A stretch of DNA of 64,000 nt, taken from contig VZSF01007679.1 of the NCBI GenBank assembly GCA_013398295.1, forward strand, positions 425,123 to 489,122. The letters are read 5' to 3'. Positions 1 to 12,700 of the stretch are shown in pieces. This DNA is from Chionis minor. Taxonomy: Eukaryota; Chordata; Aves; Charadriiformes; Chionididae. The translations under genes were made by a program, and so were the position numbers. Numbering within the stretch: position 1 is the stretch's first letter; every line of letters begins with the position of its first letter. The notes beneath the pieces were generated by a model. That model saw only the letters and a list, made by a program, of their open reading frames with translations, was not told the origin of the DNA and ran no database searches.

Positions 1-1170
1 TGCTCTGGGTGAAGGACCTTTGGGTTCTTCACTCAGCTTTAGTTTCTCACTCCTCGTCAGCCTGGACATTGATTTGGGTGCTATGGCTACACTTGATACC
101 CAAGTTGCACTCCCAAGCTTGATTTAGTCTTGAGGCTTTCTATAGCAATTGATGTTGTTTGACAGTAGACCTTCTTTTCCCCACTCCTGTAGGTTTTAAT
201 ACAAAATGGAAAGTCATATATTGCCACAGAATCTACTAGTCTGCTTAAATGTAATTTCTTCATTCCTGAACAGTGCTAAGTCCATCAGTAACGCACCTCA
301 TCTTGGTTTTGGGGGTGAGATTGCTGATGAAGAGAAAAAAAAAAAAAAAATTACTATTTCTTCAGTTCAGATGAGGTCATTTCACTTAGTAATCCAGTAC
401 GTAACGCACTCCCTGTTCCTGCTTGGTGTGCGCTGCCCTTCAGATATCTTTTTATAGAATCTTCTGCTTTGCCTTGGTCAAACAATTAATCTCTCTTAAT
501 CTCGACAGAGGTAGTTAACTTCACTCCCCAGTAATATACTCTGTGAACTACCTCCAGTGTTTTGTTAGTATTTTCCAGTCCAAAACTAAACGGTTATATC
601 CAGACTCAATGGCACAACAGATATATACACAGGGCTATTGGAGTCTCTTTAACTAACTGCCAACTTACATAAAGCATGATTTAAATGTAAATAATATGAT
701 GGAAAAACATTACACAGACCATGTCACAAGTTTGCATTGTGTAGTACTGATGAATAAACAGGATAAATATCTCAGAGGAATTCTTGTGGGGTTTTTTGGG
801 GGATTGGTGTTTTTGGAATACTTACAAAGGTTTATGTTCTTGTGCTGTGAGATCATGACACTTGCTTGATATTTCTGTGAGGAGAAAACCAGTGGTTTGA
901 GGTCATTATTTTTCTGAAGGACAAGCTATTATTCCTATAATAACTGCGATTGCCTTGGAACCACTGTAGTTTGTGTAGGAATAAGGTACGGCAAGATGAT
1001 AAGCAATGCAGATAACTTGTTTGCTGCCCAGAATGTGTAGTGTTAATGCGTAATGGTGTTACAGGGATTAGAACTTTTGCAGGGTCAGGGGAGGAAGCCA
1101 ACCTGCTCATCATCACTAGGTAGAGTTGGAAGGATAAGATCAGCCATCACTCTTAAAGTGTTAGGTGACA
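1..1170. other. PIEZO2 intron 1, unremarkable segment
   Basis: This is AT-rich non-coding DNA with an A run near 336-350 and a short G/T-rich stretch near 788-815. Open frames here are under 90 codons and resemble no family I know. It is assigned to intron 1 only because it lies upstream of the exon and no initiator exon was seen. Confidence 0.6.
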
Positions 1171-1294
1171 AGCCAGGTTGGATGGGGCTTTGAGCAAGCT
1201 GGTTGAGTGGGAGGTGTCCCTGCCCATGGCTGGGGGTTGGAACTAAATGATCTTTAAAGTCCCTTCAAACTCAAACCATTCTATGATTCTATGA
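1171..1294 (+). mobile_element. CR1 LINE 3'-end fragment, sense
   Basis: The segment runs from GCCAGGTTGGATGGGGCTTTGAGCA through GTCCCTGCCCATGG and GATCTTTAAAGTCCCTTC to a terminal ATTCTATGATTCTATGA. This is the 3' untranslated tail of avian CR1 non-LTR retrotransposons, which typically insert as short 5'-truncated copies ending in an 8-bp direct repeat. The copy is about 124 bp and carries only the tail. Confidence 0.92.
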
Positions 1295-4200
1295 ACTCTT
1301 GATCTCCAGATATTGAGATAGCCAACATTTACCATAGGATAAGATATGCTTGAAATATTGTATAATTCCAGCTACTTTTAGTTTCAATTCAGCCTGATTA
1401 CTATTTACATGAGACAGCCAGGCTACTTAAAATATATTGATGCAAGGGTATGACTGGTTTAGTGTGGGGTGTGTGCAAGCACATGTACATGTATCAGTAA
1501 ATTATTTTAATCTTTTATTAGAGAGACATTCTTTGGGTTTTGTTTCTTTGGTGGTGCTGCTGGTTGTGTTTCAAGAACAAACAGGGAAAAAAAGGGTTCC
1601 AGGAATAGCTTAAGTGAAGCGTGCAAAATTGATTTCTGCTTATTATATCCTTGATGCTCTGCATCTGAACATCACTCTCCCCTCTCCAAAAAAAACCACC
1701 CTAAATTTTTGTTTTAGTTTCTTCATAAAGTAGTCGTATGCTTCTCCAGAGTCCCCTGAGGTATATGAGTAGTACAAACTCCGGGCTCCTTGAATTTTTC
1801 TTCCGCTGTATGGAGCCATACTGTGAAACTACCCGCTCTTGCCAGTGGATATTTATGCCTGGCTGAGTTTGCATGATGGTGTTTGTAGTGAGGTGTTTCT
1901 GCCCCCATGCCAGAGGACAGGGTCTGCCTTGGGCATGGAGGAGACAAGTGCACACTTCTCGTCTGTATCCAAAACAGTAAAAATAGAACAAGAGAAGTTG
2001 TTGCTTTCTGGTGACCAGGATCTTAACATGGGTGATTTTGAGTGTTTATAGAGAAATGGATCAAATGAAAACATGTCAAGAATAGTACTTAAAGCATCTT
2101 TTGAAAGATCTTGTCTCTGATGGTATTCCAAAGACCAATCATTGTCTTTTTGTTGTTGTTCCCAAGTGGATTAATAATGGGGACAAACAGGCTAGTCCAA
2201 GAATACCAAAATTATGGCAGGGTTGTAGTGCTAGTTGAATGCCTTGTTTTTCTTGTTTTGGTGCAATACTCTTAGCAGACCTGATGCTCCATATTGAAAT
2301 AATCTGGGGCTAGAGTTTTACTCTTTCTCCGTTTGCACCAGCAGATGGTCTTAACTTTCAGATGGACATATCTGAATCCAAGAATGTTTAAATCTGTATA
2401 AACCTATCAAAAAGAGAAGAATTTGACTTTTTGTTGTACTCTGGTGAATGGAAGCTTGCCCAGGTTAAGGGCTTTAGGATTTGGCTCAATGTTTATTTTA
2501 AATCCTCATTTCCCAGATATAAACTGTTCTAATAGAAGCATCCAGATATTTGAGAATATGCTGCAATTGTATTTTTGCATGCTCCGGATGTGCTTTGACT
2601 AAAAAGAAATAACAGATTTTTGAACCATGAAGCGCACTTTTCCTGAGTCAAACCTTTCCCACGTTGCAGTAGCACCAGCTATGCCTACCTGGCGGACAGG
2701 TTTTTTATTATTTTGAGGGGGATTTTTGTCTTCCCCTCCCACCTCATCCAAGTCTGAGTACAGTGATAAAACATTAGAGATACAGGCAGCATCTTTTTGC
2801 CCTATTCTGAAGCTAAATTGGGTAATCAAGTAAAAAATGTAGGATTGGAAGGGGTCAGGAATAACTTTTGATACTGAACTGAGAGGAAACTGACTTAAAA
2901 CTACAGATATATTTTCATTATTGTGTCTGAGATGTTCTGCCATTTTTAGCACCATGTGTAGCCTCTACAGTCTTGGTTGTGTTTTTTGGGATTTTTTTCA
3001 GTGAAATAAGAAGTGCATGTGGCTGAGGTGGAATGTTTGGGTACCATTAGCACCCAGGTTTTACCAAGATTAAGGATTTGAGTCCAGAAGTTTTGATCTT
3101 GAAAGAAGCATTGATTTAGAGCTCAACTGTTAATTCTTGGCCTATAATTTTTTTTTTTTTAAATAAGCATAAAAATGCAAAAAAACCTTTCAGATGTTGA
3201 ATTTGGAGGGAAGTGATGTTTCCTCACTCACAGCATCTGAAGCTAATTTGAAATCTACTGATTCTGCTGCCTGCAAATAAACTGAAAGTCTGATTCAACA
3301 TCTGGGCAGGGTATTATTTTTGGAAATCCTGTGGACCACTGCAAAAAATGGAGTGGAGGACCCACTTTTCTTTACTTCTCTGCACAGGGTTGTTGGAGGA
3401 GAATGGAAGCTTTCTTCTGAAATGTCAGATGTATTATGCAGAGATTGCACAAAAAAGGGTGGGGGTCAGATTCAGATTGCCAGCTTTTCCAAACCACGAA
3501 ACAGGATGTGCTCCCCACTCCAGGACTCCATGTAATAATCAAACCATTCATGCTCATTTCAATCAGCATTTTAATACTTGCCTTTTTTTAAGCTCTTCAA
3601 ATATTTCTTAGCTAAAAGTTGATAAATGGCTTTTGGCTTACTGGGTTGAGATTCATCTTCAGGAGAACAACTGCATCTTTGGCAGGAGAGGTGAGCAAAA
3701 TTAACAAAAAATGTATACAGTGAATTAGGAGTCTCTCATGCATAATCACAAATAATGTTGTGTGCTTTTCTAAATCTAGAGATAAAACTGTAACTTTGTA
3801 TTGGAAAGCCCATCAGCCACTTTGCTGTCCATATTCTGTATCAACATCAACAAAGGCAGCCTTGTTGGGCTGTACAATGCAGGATGCATTTCACACAGCA
3901 CTTCAGATATTAGAAGTATTTCTGTTGAGCTCAATTCAAATTGTCTTCCAGACACAAAAATAACATTTCTTCTTCTTTGGGATACATTGGGCTACAGTTC
4001 CCATTTTTGGATGAAACCATTCAGTATTTATCTCCTTCTAGAGCTGCGCTTTTATTCCATGCAGTTTTGGCTGAAAGAAACAAATTTACCAGTTGCTTGT
4101 CTGCTGACTGAGAGTGTGAGAGCATGGCATACTGGCTGTTGTCTTGCCATGCCAATAAATGGAGATGAACTAAAAATCTGTTTGCTTTATAAAAATTACA

Positions 4201-7200
4201 CCCACAAACAAAACAGTATTCCCAGACATTTTGAGATGGTCATTTGTTAGATCTAATACTGTTGGTTCAGGGTCACTTAGCATAGTGCAAAAATACTTCT
4301 AAGGGGCAGGTTTCTAGTTGGTTGCTCCTGTTTTCAGAAATAGTTTGGTATGAAGGATTCTCAGTCACTGCGGTTGATCAGGTTACAGTGGTTTATGAAC
4401 AAGCAACGTATTTTGTCTAATGCACAAGCAAGTTTAGTTAGTAGATTGTGGATACTGTTAAAGTTTATGAATTCATCTAACCTTACTGGAACAGCCCTTG
4501 GGAAAGAGGACAGAAACGCTTGAGCAAGGAGTGCAGGATCAAGGTATTACTGTGCTCATTTGGGGAACCTTGGGGTTCCTCTGGTTTTCTTTTAGTTCAG
4601 GTAAGCCAAGTGTCAGATTTTGCATGATTAACCATTGAAGGCAATGATGACCTTGCTTCAGATCATTGTATAATGTTTGTTGGAATTTTATCCTTTAATT
4701 TTGAACAGTGATTTTTCTGGGGTTGCTGTGAATTTGAGGGAAGAGAGTAAGATAAGTGAAGGGAAAGGGAGACCTCAGTGACCCTGCTAATCTAGAGGAA
4801 GAAGATAAGCACCTAATGGTTTGGAACAAAGTATGAATTTACTTCTGCTATCTCTATAAAACCTAATCTTCCCATAATGGTTGGTTCGTTAGTTTAAGTG
4901 ATACCAACACTTTGAATTTAAACCAGCGTCAGCTTAAACCGCAAGACCACCAGGAAAGCAAATGCACAGTTTTCTCAAATGGGTATCATCTTGCACTTTT
5001 TTTTTTAGTGCCAAAATTTGTTGAGTTTAATCATAATGCAGATTAAATAATGCATAACACAGGTTTTAGACAAGATATGGTTTAGAATACTGAGGCATTA
5101 ATATTAGATTTATGGTTTCCTGTAATACAGTGTACTATTAACAAATGTTCTCACAAGTATTTTTCTATTTGAATGAAAATATCTGTGGCTACAGAGTCAT
5201 ACCCTCTTAAGGTCCTGTGTAAGGCTGCTAATGAATGCATTTGGAGGCAGGTGAGCTGCATTAAGGGTGGAAATACTCTTGTCCCTCCTGTGCTGGGGCT
5301 GCATTCCTGGACTGCTGTTTGTCCCTTTACCACCTCCGTTATCTCAAATGTCATGGCTGTATTTGGCACGTGTGCATCTTTTCCTGAAAGGTGTTCAGAT
5401 GCTGCAGTGATTGGCACAGTATAAGAGCACAAACCTAGTTAAAACTAGTGACTCACTCCATGATGTTTTCAAGCAGAAACTGACGCAAATAATAAGGGGA
5501 AAACAACTGGAAAAATAATGGAGATATGACTAGGAGAGTCATTTTGGCACTTCAGGATTCCCTGTTGTTTTGTGTGATTAAAAAATGATTGATTTCAAAG
5601 TAAACTCTTGCTTGTATGTATGTCTTGCCTCACTTTGGAAGAGAGGCAAGAATATCTTTTTGTAGAGAGGTTGTGCTCTTGGAACTGAAGGTTTAGGTTT
5701 GGGAACTTGGGGTCACTTTGCTACAGGGCTCTCATGTAAACATGGTAAAGTTAATTGATTTTCTGTGGTTTGGTTTCTTATTTGTATAAACCGTGTGAGG
5801 ATATTTCCCCTTTTCCCCACTCTATATAGTCTTGTCTACTGAAGTTGTCTGTCCTTTAACGTGCTTGGGTAGGCCCTACCACAGCAAGGGTACTAATCTT
5901 AGTTTGATTTTTTTTCACTGGAAAGATTTCTGTGTACTTTTTCTGCACCATGGACTTTTAGAAAGATAACTCTGCATGTATCTGGTTGATAATTATAATA
6001 AAATAATTTTTTTTTAGAATACTTCTAGGAAACGTTTGAATGTTCTGCATTTTACCCTCTCCCTTTTCATCTTCAAGGTTCCTCCTTCTGAGAAATCTGT
6101 GTGAGGGTGGGGAGGAAGCAGAAAATGAAAAGAAAGATAGGAAACTAAATGTAAAGTATCCTTTTGATTTTACTGAGTAGAGTTGACATTGGTGCTTTTC
6201 CCGAAAGCCTAAGAAGTTATATTGCATGCCCAAATAATTCACAGCTCGTGCCACTGAAAGTTTCTCTCCTCTCCACCTTCTCAGCAGTGATCTGCCATGA
6301 TGTACTTAGGATGGTAACAAGACAAGGTGCATTTTAAGAGCTACAGATAGTTTATTTCTACATTTTAGGCACATAGTTGCACCATTTTCTGCAGCAGTGA
6401 GTTTCTCAAATTCCCGCTCACCCTTTCTCTTCCCTTTTCACAGGGTTCTCCCTGCTTTGCTTGTGCCGTGCTGAGCGCCACAAGCAGCTATGTGGGTACG
6501 ACCGCGGCGATGGCTTGGGAGTCACAGGGGACACTTGGCAAAAGGATTCCTTTAGCTTTGCTGCCAAAGAAAACACATGTCCCTAAATAGGAAGGTATAG
6601 GCTAATATGCTCCATTGGTTTGTTTGAGCATGAATCCTTTCGCCTTCAGAAAACAGCGCTGCTTTTTGTATGCCAGCAGAACTATCTTAGCTGCTAAATA
6701 ATCTTGTGGCAGCTGCTGAGGAGGAGAAATGCTGGTGCCAATAGCCCCATGTACCATGGGGATTTGCTACCTGGGATTTGCTCAGCTTGGAGGCAGTGGG
6801 GTCTGGGAGCTGACACCTTTGTAGATGGCTCTTGGCTAGGGCACAGAAAAGGGCTGTTTTAAAGGCTGATAAAGTTCAGCAGGCCCCAAGGTGGGGAGAT
6901 GACTCCACGTTTGTCAGGTCCAAATGGGGTACAAATTTGTCTCGTGCTGTTGACGGCAAAGCATGCCTGTGTTGCTGGAGGCTGGGTATGCATCCTTCAG
7001 CCTTCGATTGTACAACATCAAGATAGTGGCTGTCAGTCACAGCTAGCTCTGCTACTCCTCTTTGATTCAAGTTGGAGACTAAATGGAAGTTTAAGCATTT
7101 TCTAGTGGACTGTGGTTAGGCACTGTACCTGTCCTAATAAAATCTCAGTCGCTGATAAACAGAATTGTAAAGGGAAGAAGTCTTTGACACTGAGTGACAA

Positions 7201-8914
7201 ACTTGGTGTCACGCTCACCCATCAGTCTCTTCCTTTTTTTCTTATCTTGAATGGTTTCTCTACGTGTGTTATCTCTGAAATTCACTTTCAGGGTGTTCAT
7301 CGTTAGTATCTAATAGCTTGGGTTTTTCAGACATTGGGAAGATGTCTTTACTCGGGTATATATAATACTAATTTCAGCTTAACTGAAGTGAAAATATCCT
7401 CATACCTCCTTTTCTTATAGCCCAAAACAAGACCTTTTTTCTGGTATGATAAATAATGTGTAGACAGTGTGGAAACTGATGCATGGGCATCCAAACTTCC
7501 TGCAGAACGTTTTCTCATTATATTTTTTTTATAGGTACAAAAATACAAGCTGACAAAGGGTGAGCAGGATTTCTGGTTGGTTTTCAGCAGTCATCTTAAA
7601 ATACTTATCTTAGACCATTTATTGGGGAATGAAGTCAGGCAGGATATTCCTAGACTTGTTCCAAAATTGGAATCCTGAGCATCTTCTGAAGTGGTAGAAC
7701 TCAAGGGGCAGCAATGACATACTCTTTTATGTATTTGAAGAGCAATATTTTTACGAGTAGACCGTGATGCTCCAGAGAAGGGATAAATGCTTGTAGTCAT
7801 GCTGACAATCTCTTCCTGGTTATGGAATCACACTAATTTCAGCTTGCTTTAACGCATGTTAGTAGCAGGGTCCTAATTCATTTATGCTAGCAATTGGTAC
7901 AGGGTAAGGTATGTGAATTTTGCTGCTGGTATGCTTTTATTCTGGTCAAGCAGCTGGGAAGGCAGCGGGTTTTTTGGTTTTAAAGGTGTATTTTCTTGTA
8001 GCTATAATGAAATAACTTGAAATTTTTAGATTAAAAAAAATTAAGTTCTCAAAATTGTTCAGAGACAAAAAGCAAGAAAATTATGTGGGAACACGGAATA
8101 TTCCAAATGAACTATAATGCCCCTTTAAAGTGCTTCAAAGGGGGAAGGGAATCTCATATGACTAGATAAAGCAGGAAAAAGTTCTTTTTTCAGGCATTAT
8201 TTTCCCCTTTTCAAACTGAAAAATAGTTTTCATTTTTCTTGGTTAAAAAAAAAAAAACAACCCCAAACCACAACTAATTTATTTCCATCATTCCTTTTTA
8301 TAATTATTATTACTACAACTTTTAGGAAGAACTTTCTCTTGCCTCTGTGGTAAATAAACTCTCCTGTTTTGACCCAATAACACATTAGCAGAACAACATT
8401 ACTGAGTTAGGTATCTCTCAAGCTTGTAAGTGGCTGCTGTTTCTCTTTCCACAGCTTCATCTTCCCACTTCCATCACTGAACACATGTAGTAAAGCATGA
8501 AGTTAGTTATTTTTCTGGCATGACAAATAAGAATACTCCTGACAAACTGACTGGCTGTTGTGCATTGATCTAGTTGTTAATGAAGAGAGTCCTTTATGTT
8601 CAGACAAAACCCCATATTTTACTTACTCTGGCACATTTCTGGAGCTACAAACTTCATCCAAGACTAATTCTGGTCAGTTTACTCATAAAGACCTCTTTGA
8701 AATCCATAGTTTATGTTCTCAACTGGTATAAATTTTTGTCCGTTTACTGACAAAAATACTTTCTTGACCAGATAAAAATTTATACTAATGAAAGTGGTCA
8801 TAAAAAAAGTTATAAGGATTATGTAAGTCTTTACTGCTGTTATCTTCACTCTATAAAGAACCCTTGTCAGTAAGGGATCATTGGCTTCCCTGCAGAGATT
8901 GCAAAGAAAAACAC
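1295..8914. other. PIEZO2 intron 1, no gene seen
   Basis: This is non-coding AT-rich sequence. Its largest open frame, about 149 codons at 3801-4250 on the plus strand, has no recognisable domain or signal. An A-run followed by CAACCCCAAACCACAAC lies at 8244-8275. I saw no RNA gene, promoter or transposon I could support. Confidence 0.6.
8725..8786. repeat. Nested inverted repeats (two alternative hairpins)
   Basis: A 9-bp stem pairs 8732-8740 (ATTTTTGTC) with 8749-8757 (GACAAAAAT) across an 8-nt loop. An overlapping 12-bp pairing joins 8726-8737 (GTATAAATTTTT) with 8774-8785 (AAAAATTTATAC). The two pairings share bases and are mutually exclusive. No function is implied by the sequence. Confidence 0.7.
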
Positions 8915-8953
8915 TTTTTTTTTTTTTTTTTTTTTTTTNTTTTTTTTTTTTTT
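8915..8953. repeat. Poly-T homopolymer with an assembly N
   Basis: There are thirty-eight T residues around a single N at 8939. The N marks a base the assembler could not resolve, so the true run length is uncertain. On the minus strand this is poly-A, but no retroposed body is recognisable beside it. Confidence 0.9.
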
Positions 8954-9439
8954 ACTTGAAAGACAGCTTGATGTTTGTATCTTTCTTAAATTTTCAGGAT
9001 ATGTTTAAATCAAATTTAATGTGCCCTTCACTTAGTTTTAATCCTCCAGGATGTATACTTTGGCTCTTTCTCAAGAAACAGATCTTCTGAGATTCTCAAT
9101 GGACTCATTTCTCCAAATTTGAGATCTTGCCCAATTAAAGAGATGCTAGGAGTTTTAGTTTGTTTGGTTTTGTTTTGTGTTTTTTGGTTTGTGTTTTTGT
9201 TTTTTGTTTTTTAAATGAGTAAAGTACACTGTTGCATTTTGAGCATGAAGATTCATGTTGCCACCCTTAACTGTACCTGTACCCATCTTCATGTATTCAG
9301 AACATGCCTAATGGTGACAAGTTTTTATTATCTCTGTCTTCCCCTGCAACAAACAATCCTTTAGTTTGTGATTGGCTGTGTTCAGAGCTCTAGAAGTTAT
9401 GTAGTGGTGAATCCAGAACCCTGATTTCCTTGGTGGGAT
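8954..9439. other. PIEZO2 intron 1 with a low-complexity GTTTT tract
   Basis: From 9152 to 9212 the plus strand is almost entirely G and T, in repeating GTTT/GTTTTT units. The rest is ordinary AT-rich intron. No coding signal was recognised before the DIRS-like relic that starts near 9440. Confidence 0.6.
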
Positions 9440-9788
9440 GTGACTGCTTTACTTTTTATGCTGATGGGACACTGCATATGGGTATCTTCAGGACAGTGGC
9501 TTGACTCCAAAGAAATACGTAGTTAGACTTTATATTGAGCCTAGATATAAACAGATTAGAATTACTAACTGCGTGGGAAGTTTTCTTCATGTTAAACTTC
9601 TTCTTAACTTCCCACATTCAAATATTCTTGGGCAAGGACACAATGGTTTGTTATATAAACATGAAAGAGGTATTAAATCACTTCGAATTTCCAGTCTTGC
9701 TTTTAAAATTTGGTTGGGAGCTTATCAAAGGTCCGGGGGAGTTTCTGCAAATCATATTCCAGGGGAAGAAAACATTGCTACAGATGCC
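9440..9788 (+). pseudogene. Decayed RNase H segment of a DIRS-like retrotransposon
   Basis: Three frames, read in order, give the motif series of the RNase H domain that follows reverse transcriptase in DIRS-type (tyrosine-recombinase) retroelements. A GQWLDSKE block (about 9492-9515) corresponds to the family's G-x-W-S-x-x-E. INRLELLTA at 9547-9573 fits the conserved IN-x-LEL-x-A. DTMVCYIN at 9637-9660 fits DNTT-x-x-AYIN, which contains a catalytic aspartate. After a frame change, ERGIKS..SLAFKIW (9663-9713) fits GG-x-x-S-x-x-x-x-LA-x-x-IW, and SANHIPGEENIATDA (9744-9788) fits the HIPG-x-x-N-x-x-AD end of the domain. The order and spacing are right, but frameshifts and stops break it, so it is dead. 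I could not identify the flanking RT, methylase or recombinase regions. Other RNase H lineages (Ty3 or hepadnavirus-like) fit less well because they lack the YIN-x-x-GG-x-x-S block. Assignment to DIRS is from family knowledge, not a search. Confidence 0.6.
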
Positions 9789-12700
9789 GTGTAATAGAAA
9801 AGGCCTCCCACAAGTACCAGAGATTTGGCAACCTGAACTGAGTATCGTAGATTGCAACACTTTGGGGGGCAGAGAAAGTGTCTTGAATGATGTGCATAGA
9901 AACAGATGCAGTGTTAACATATGTGCCTCGTGCTTTCTGGGAAATGTTTCTACTCAGAAAAAATGCACAACGAAGATGTTTTCTCTTCTCTTAGATGACT
10001 AAGATCACTCTGTCTTTCTGTTTGAAAACTGGACAAGGCCATGGTCCTGTTTCAATGGTAGGACTTCTCATAGATGTTTTTCACTCAATACTAGGTAAGT
10101 GTTGCATTTGAAACCTGTAGTAAAACACCTGTGTCCCAGAAGGAATCTGTCCTGCAGGAACTATGGTCACATGCAAGTAAAATTTTATTGGGAGTCAGAT
10201 GGGTTTAAGTACTGCACCTCCAGAATAAGCAGTCTTAGTGATCAAACCAGATTTGCAGTTATGAAGTCTCCCAAAACGTCTCTGGGTTCTGTGATTCTTT
10301 GGGTTCTCCAGGATCCCTTCCAGGTTCCTAGTTACGGGAAATATTTTGCAAGGCAATTCATGGCATTCCTGAGTAGATTCCTGTAGCAGATCAAAACTGC
10401 TTCACAGTAAGAGAAAATTACTTAGCGTATTTTAAGGAGAGAAGAAATGCACAATTCTTCAAACAAAAAGTGATTTATTATTTTGTACAAGAAACATCAG
10501 TTTGACATAGTGACATTACAAGAATGAGGGGCTTACATCTGCTTTACGCAATTGACAGATATCCTGGAGATAACTATTTTTAAAATTCTGTTTCCTTTGG
10601 TAAACAGTGCAGCTTTGTAGCACTGTCTGAAGTGCTCCTTCATTCACCCAGATTTATAGCTTGCAGTTGCAACCCTCTGAGCCTTTTTTTTTCAGTGATG
10701 GACGAAGAGAGGAAGTTTATCTGTCCTTTCCTCTACTGGAATAAATAATGGCAGAGTTTTAAACACTGCATTCGTATTTGTAACTTCACTAATGACGCTC
10801 ATATTTCTTAGTGTTAACACCTCTCTGATGTTTAGTTATGTTTATATTCTCAGAGGCGTTTGTCTGGGTTAGTTTTTTTTGCTGCATCCTTCATCTGACT
10901 CAGAGGTTTTTAGGACTGGTGTCAGCGTAAGGAACAGCTGGCAAAAAAAGACTTGGGTCTTTCTGCATCTTATGTCAAGTGATTTATGGTGATTTATGTG
11001 TTTTAAAAGACGATGAGTGTGGATGGCTGTGGGAGATTGGTAACATATGCCAAAATTTTCCCTTCTAGTTGCTGGAGGAGTTTAACTGAGTAGCTGCTCC
11101 TGGTGTCTGATAGCTTCTTAGCAGCTGTAAATGAAGATCTTGGTCCCTTTCTGCTCGTGGAGATCTCTGTCACACAACTGTCTCCACATCTGTCCCTGGC
11201 TGACGTTGTGTTTAGCAGTAGCACTGTGTGACTTCTGGTGGTCATCTGTGTTCTGCGTTTACAGTTATTTTTAGTTTGAGTCTTGCCAGGGTTACGCAAC
11301 TGTAACAGCACAACCGGACTGCTGTCTCCGGATGTCCAGGGGGCAAGGAACACGCTTTTCTCATCCCATGAAAATAAACGAGGAGCAGAGTGATTTCTTT
11401 AGCTCCCCGTTACTTTTCTAGAGAGAGAAGCTTGCAGACAGAAGAGCTGTTGCTGGAGCAGGGATGAGAATGTGGACAGTCTCCCTTCCACAGGCAACTG
11501 CCTTGGAGGAGGAATATGGCATCTTCTTCCTCTTCTCAGACCAATGAATGAATATATGCGTACACATAAGGCAAAATGTTGTGACTTCAGTGAAGTGAGC
11601 TCATGAAGTTGAGTGCTTACAATTTTGATGGATGGCTTGCTGTCCTGATCATAAAGCCTGAGGATAACATAGATTCCAGATTTGCCATCTATTTTTGTTT
11701 TCTGAGCCACTGTTTTCTGAGCTGAGCTTACTTTGGCATGTGTTAATTGTGTGAGGTATGTGAGAGTGGAGAGGAAAGAGTGTGCCTGCAATGAGCTTTA
11801 ATCACTGTGAGAGGAGAGACTGGAACTGAAACGTATACATATGTAAAGAAGTGTCAAAAAATCGTATATCAAAACACTCAACCAAAAAAACCCCGACCCT
11901 GTGTCAAACTGGTTGAGTGAGAGATTGCCAACACAATGTAGAAATGTCAAAACCTTAAGACAATCTAAGAGAGAGTAGAAAGTCCTAACTTAGTTCCAAT
12001 CTGCCACTCAGCTTAAAATGAGTTATAATGCTAAGTAGATCCTTCTAATGGGAAAAATGACTGATGATGGTGTCCATCATGTTTTTTACTTTGGAAGTAC
12101 TTGTGTACTTATGCCAGTAAAGCCTGTTGATGTTGGATTTGCTTGTGAGAGTAGATACTCCTTTAAAATATGTTATTCTGAGTAAGGTGGTGATTGTGGT
12201 ATGCTCACACCTGAGGTCTTTTGTTCATTTTCCTCATGTCAAAGACAGCTGGGGAGCATAGCTTTCACCTAAGAGTGAAAGAAAGACACAGACAAGGTGT
12301 TTTGTCTTCTCCTCTCTCTGCACTTCATTCCCAGACAGTATTTGTCACTAAGTTAAAAGCGGTTCCAGATGGCTTCTGATGGAGACAAAGCTTACTGAAA
12401 CTGCTGCTCTGACTTTCCAAAAAGGGGGAAAAAGTCAGAGTGAAAAAAACCAACCCCAAAGCCCTTTCAAAAGTGTTCACTGTGCAGGAATCATCTCTCC
12501 TGATGAGTGTTGACCAGTGAAAAAATGTGATTGTAGAAGTGCTGACATGAACCAAATGCATAGTATTTATCTGTTTATTAAAGGATTCATGGTTGTTTTT
12601 TTTTTCCAAAAGAAAACAGTTTTCTGTCTGGGTGTAGCACACACTAGATACGTGATACTGCACAAAGCAGCACCATGTTGAAATGCTGGCTCAGGAGCAG

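Noticed and set aside
3801..4250. 149-codon open frame on the plus strand
   Set aside because: It has no recognisable domain, starts at a shared internal ATG, and a frame this long is expected at an appreciable rate by chance in 64 kb of AT-rich DNA read six ways.
9440..9788. Endogenous hepadnavirus or retrovirus RNase H as an alternative reading
   Set aside because: The YIN followed by the G-x-x-S and LA-x-x-IW spacing, together with HIPGEEN, fits DIRS-type elements better. No other viral domains, terminal repeats or gene order were visible.
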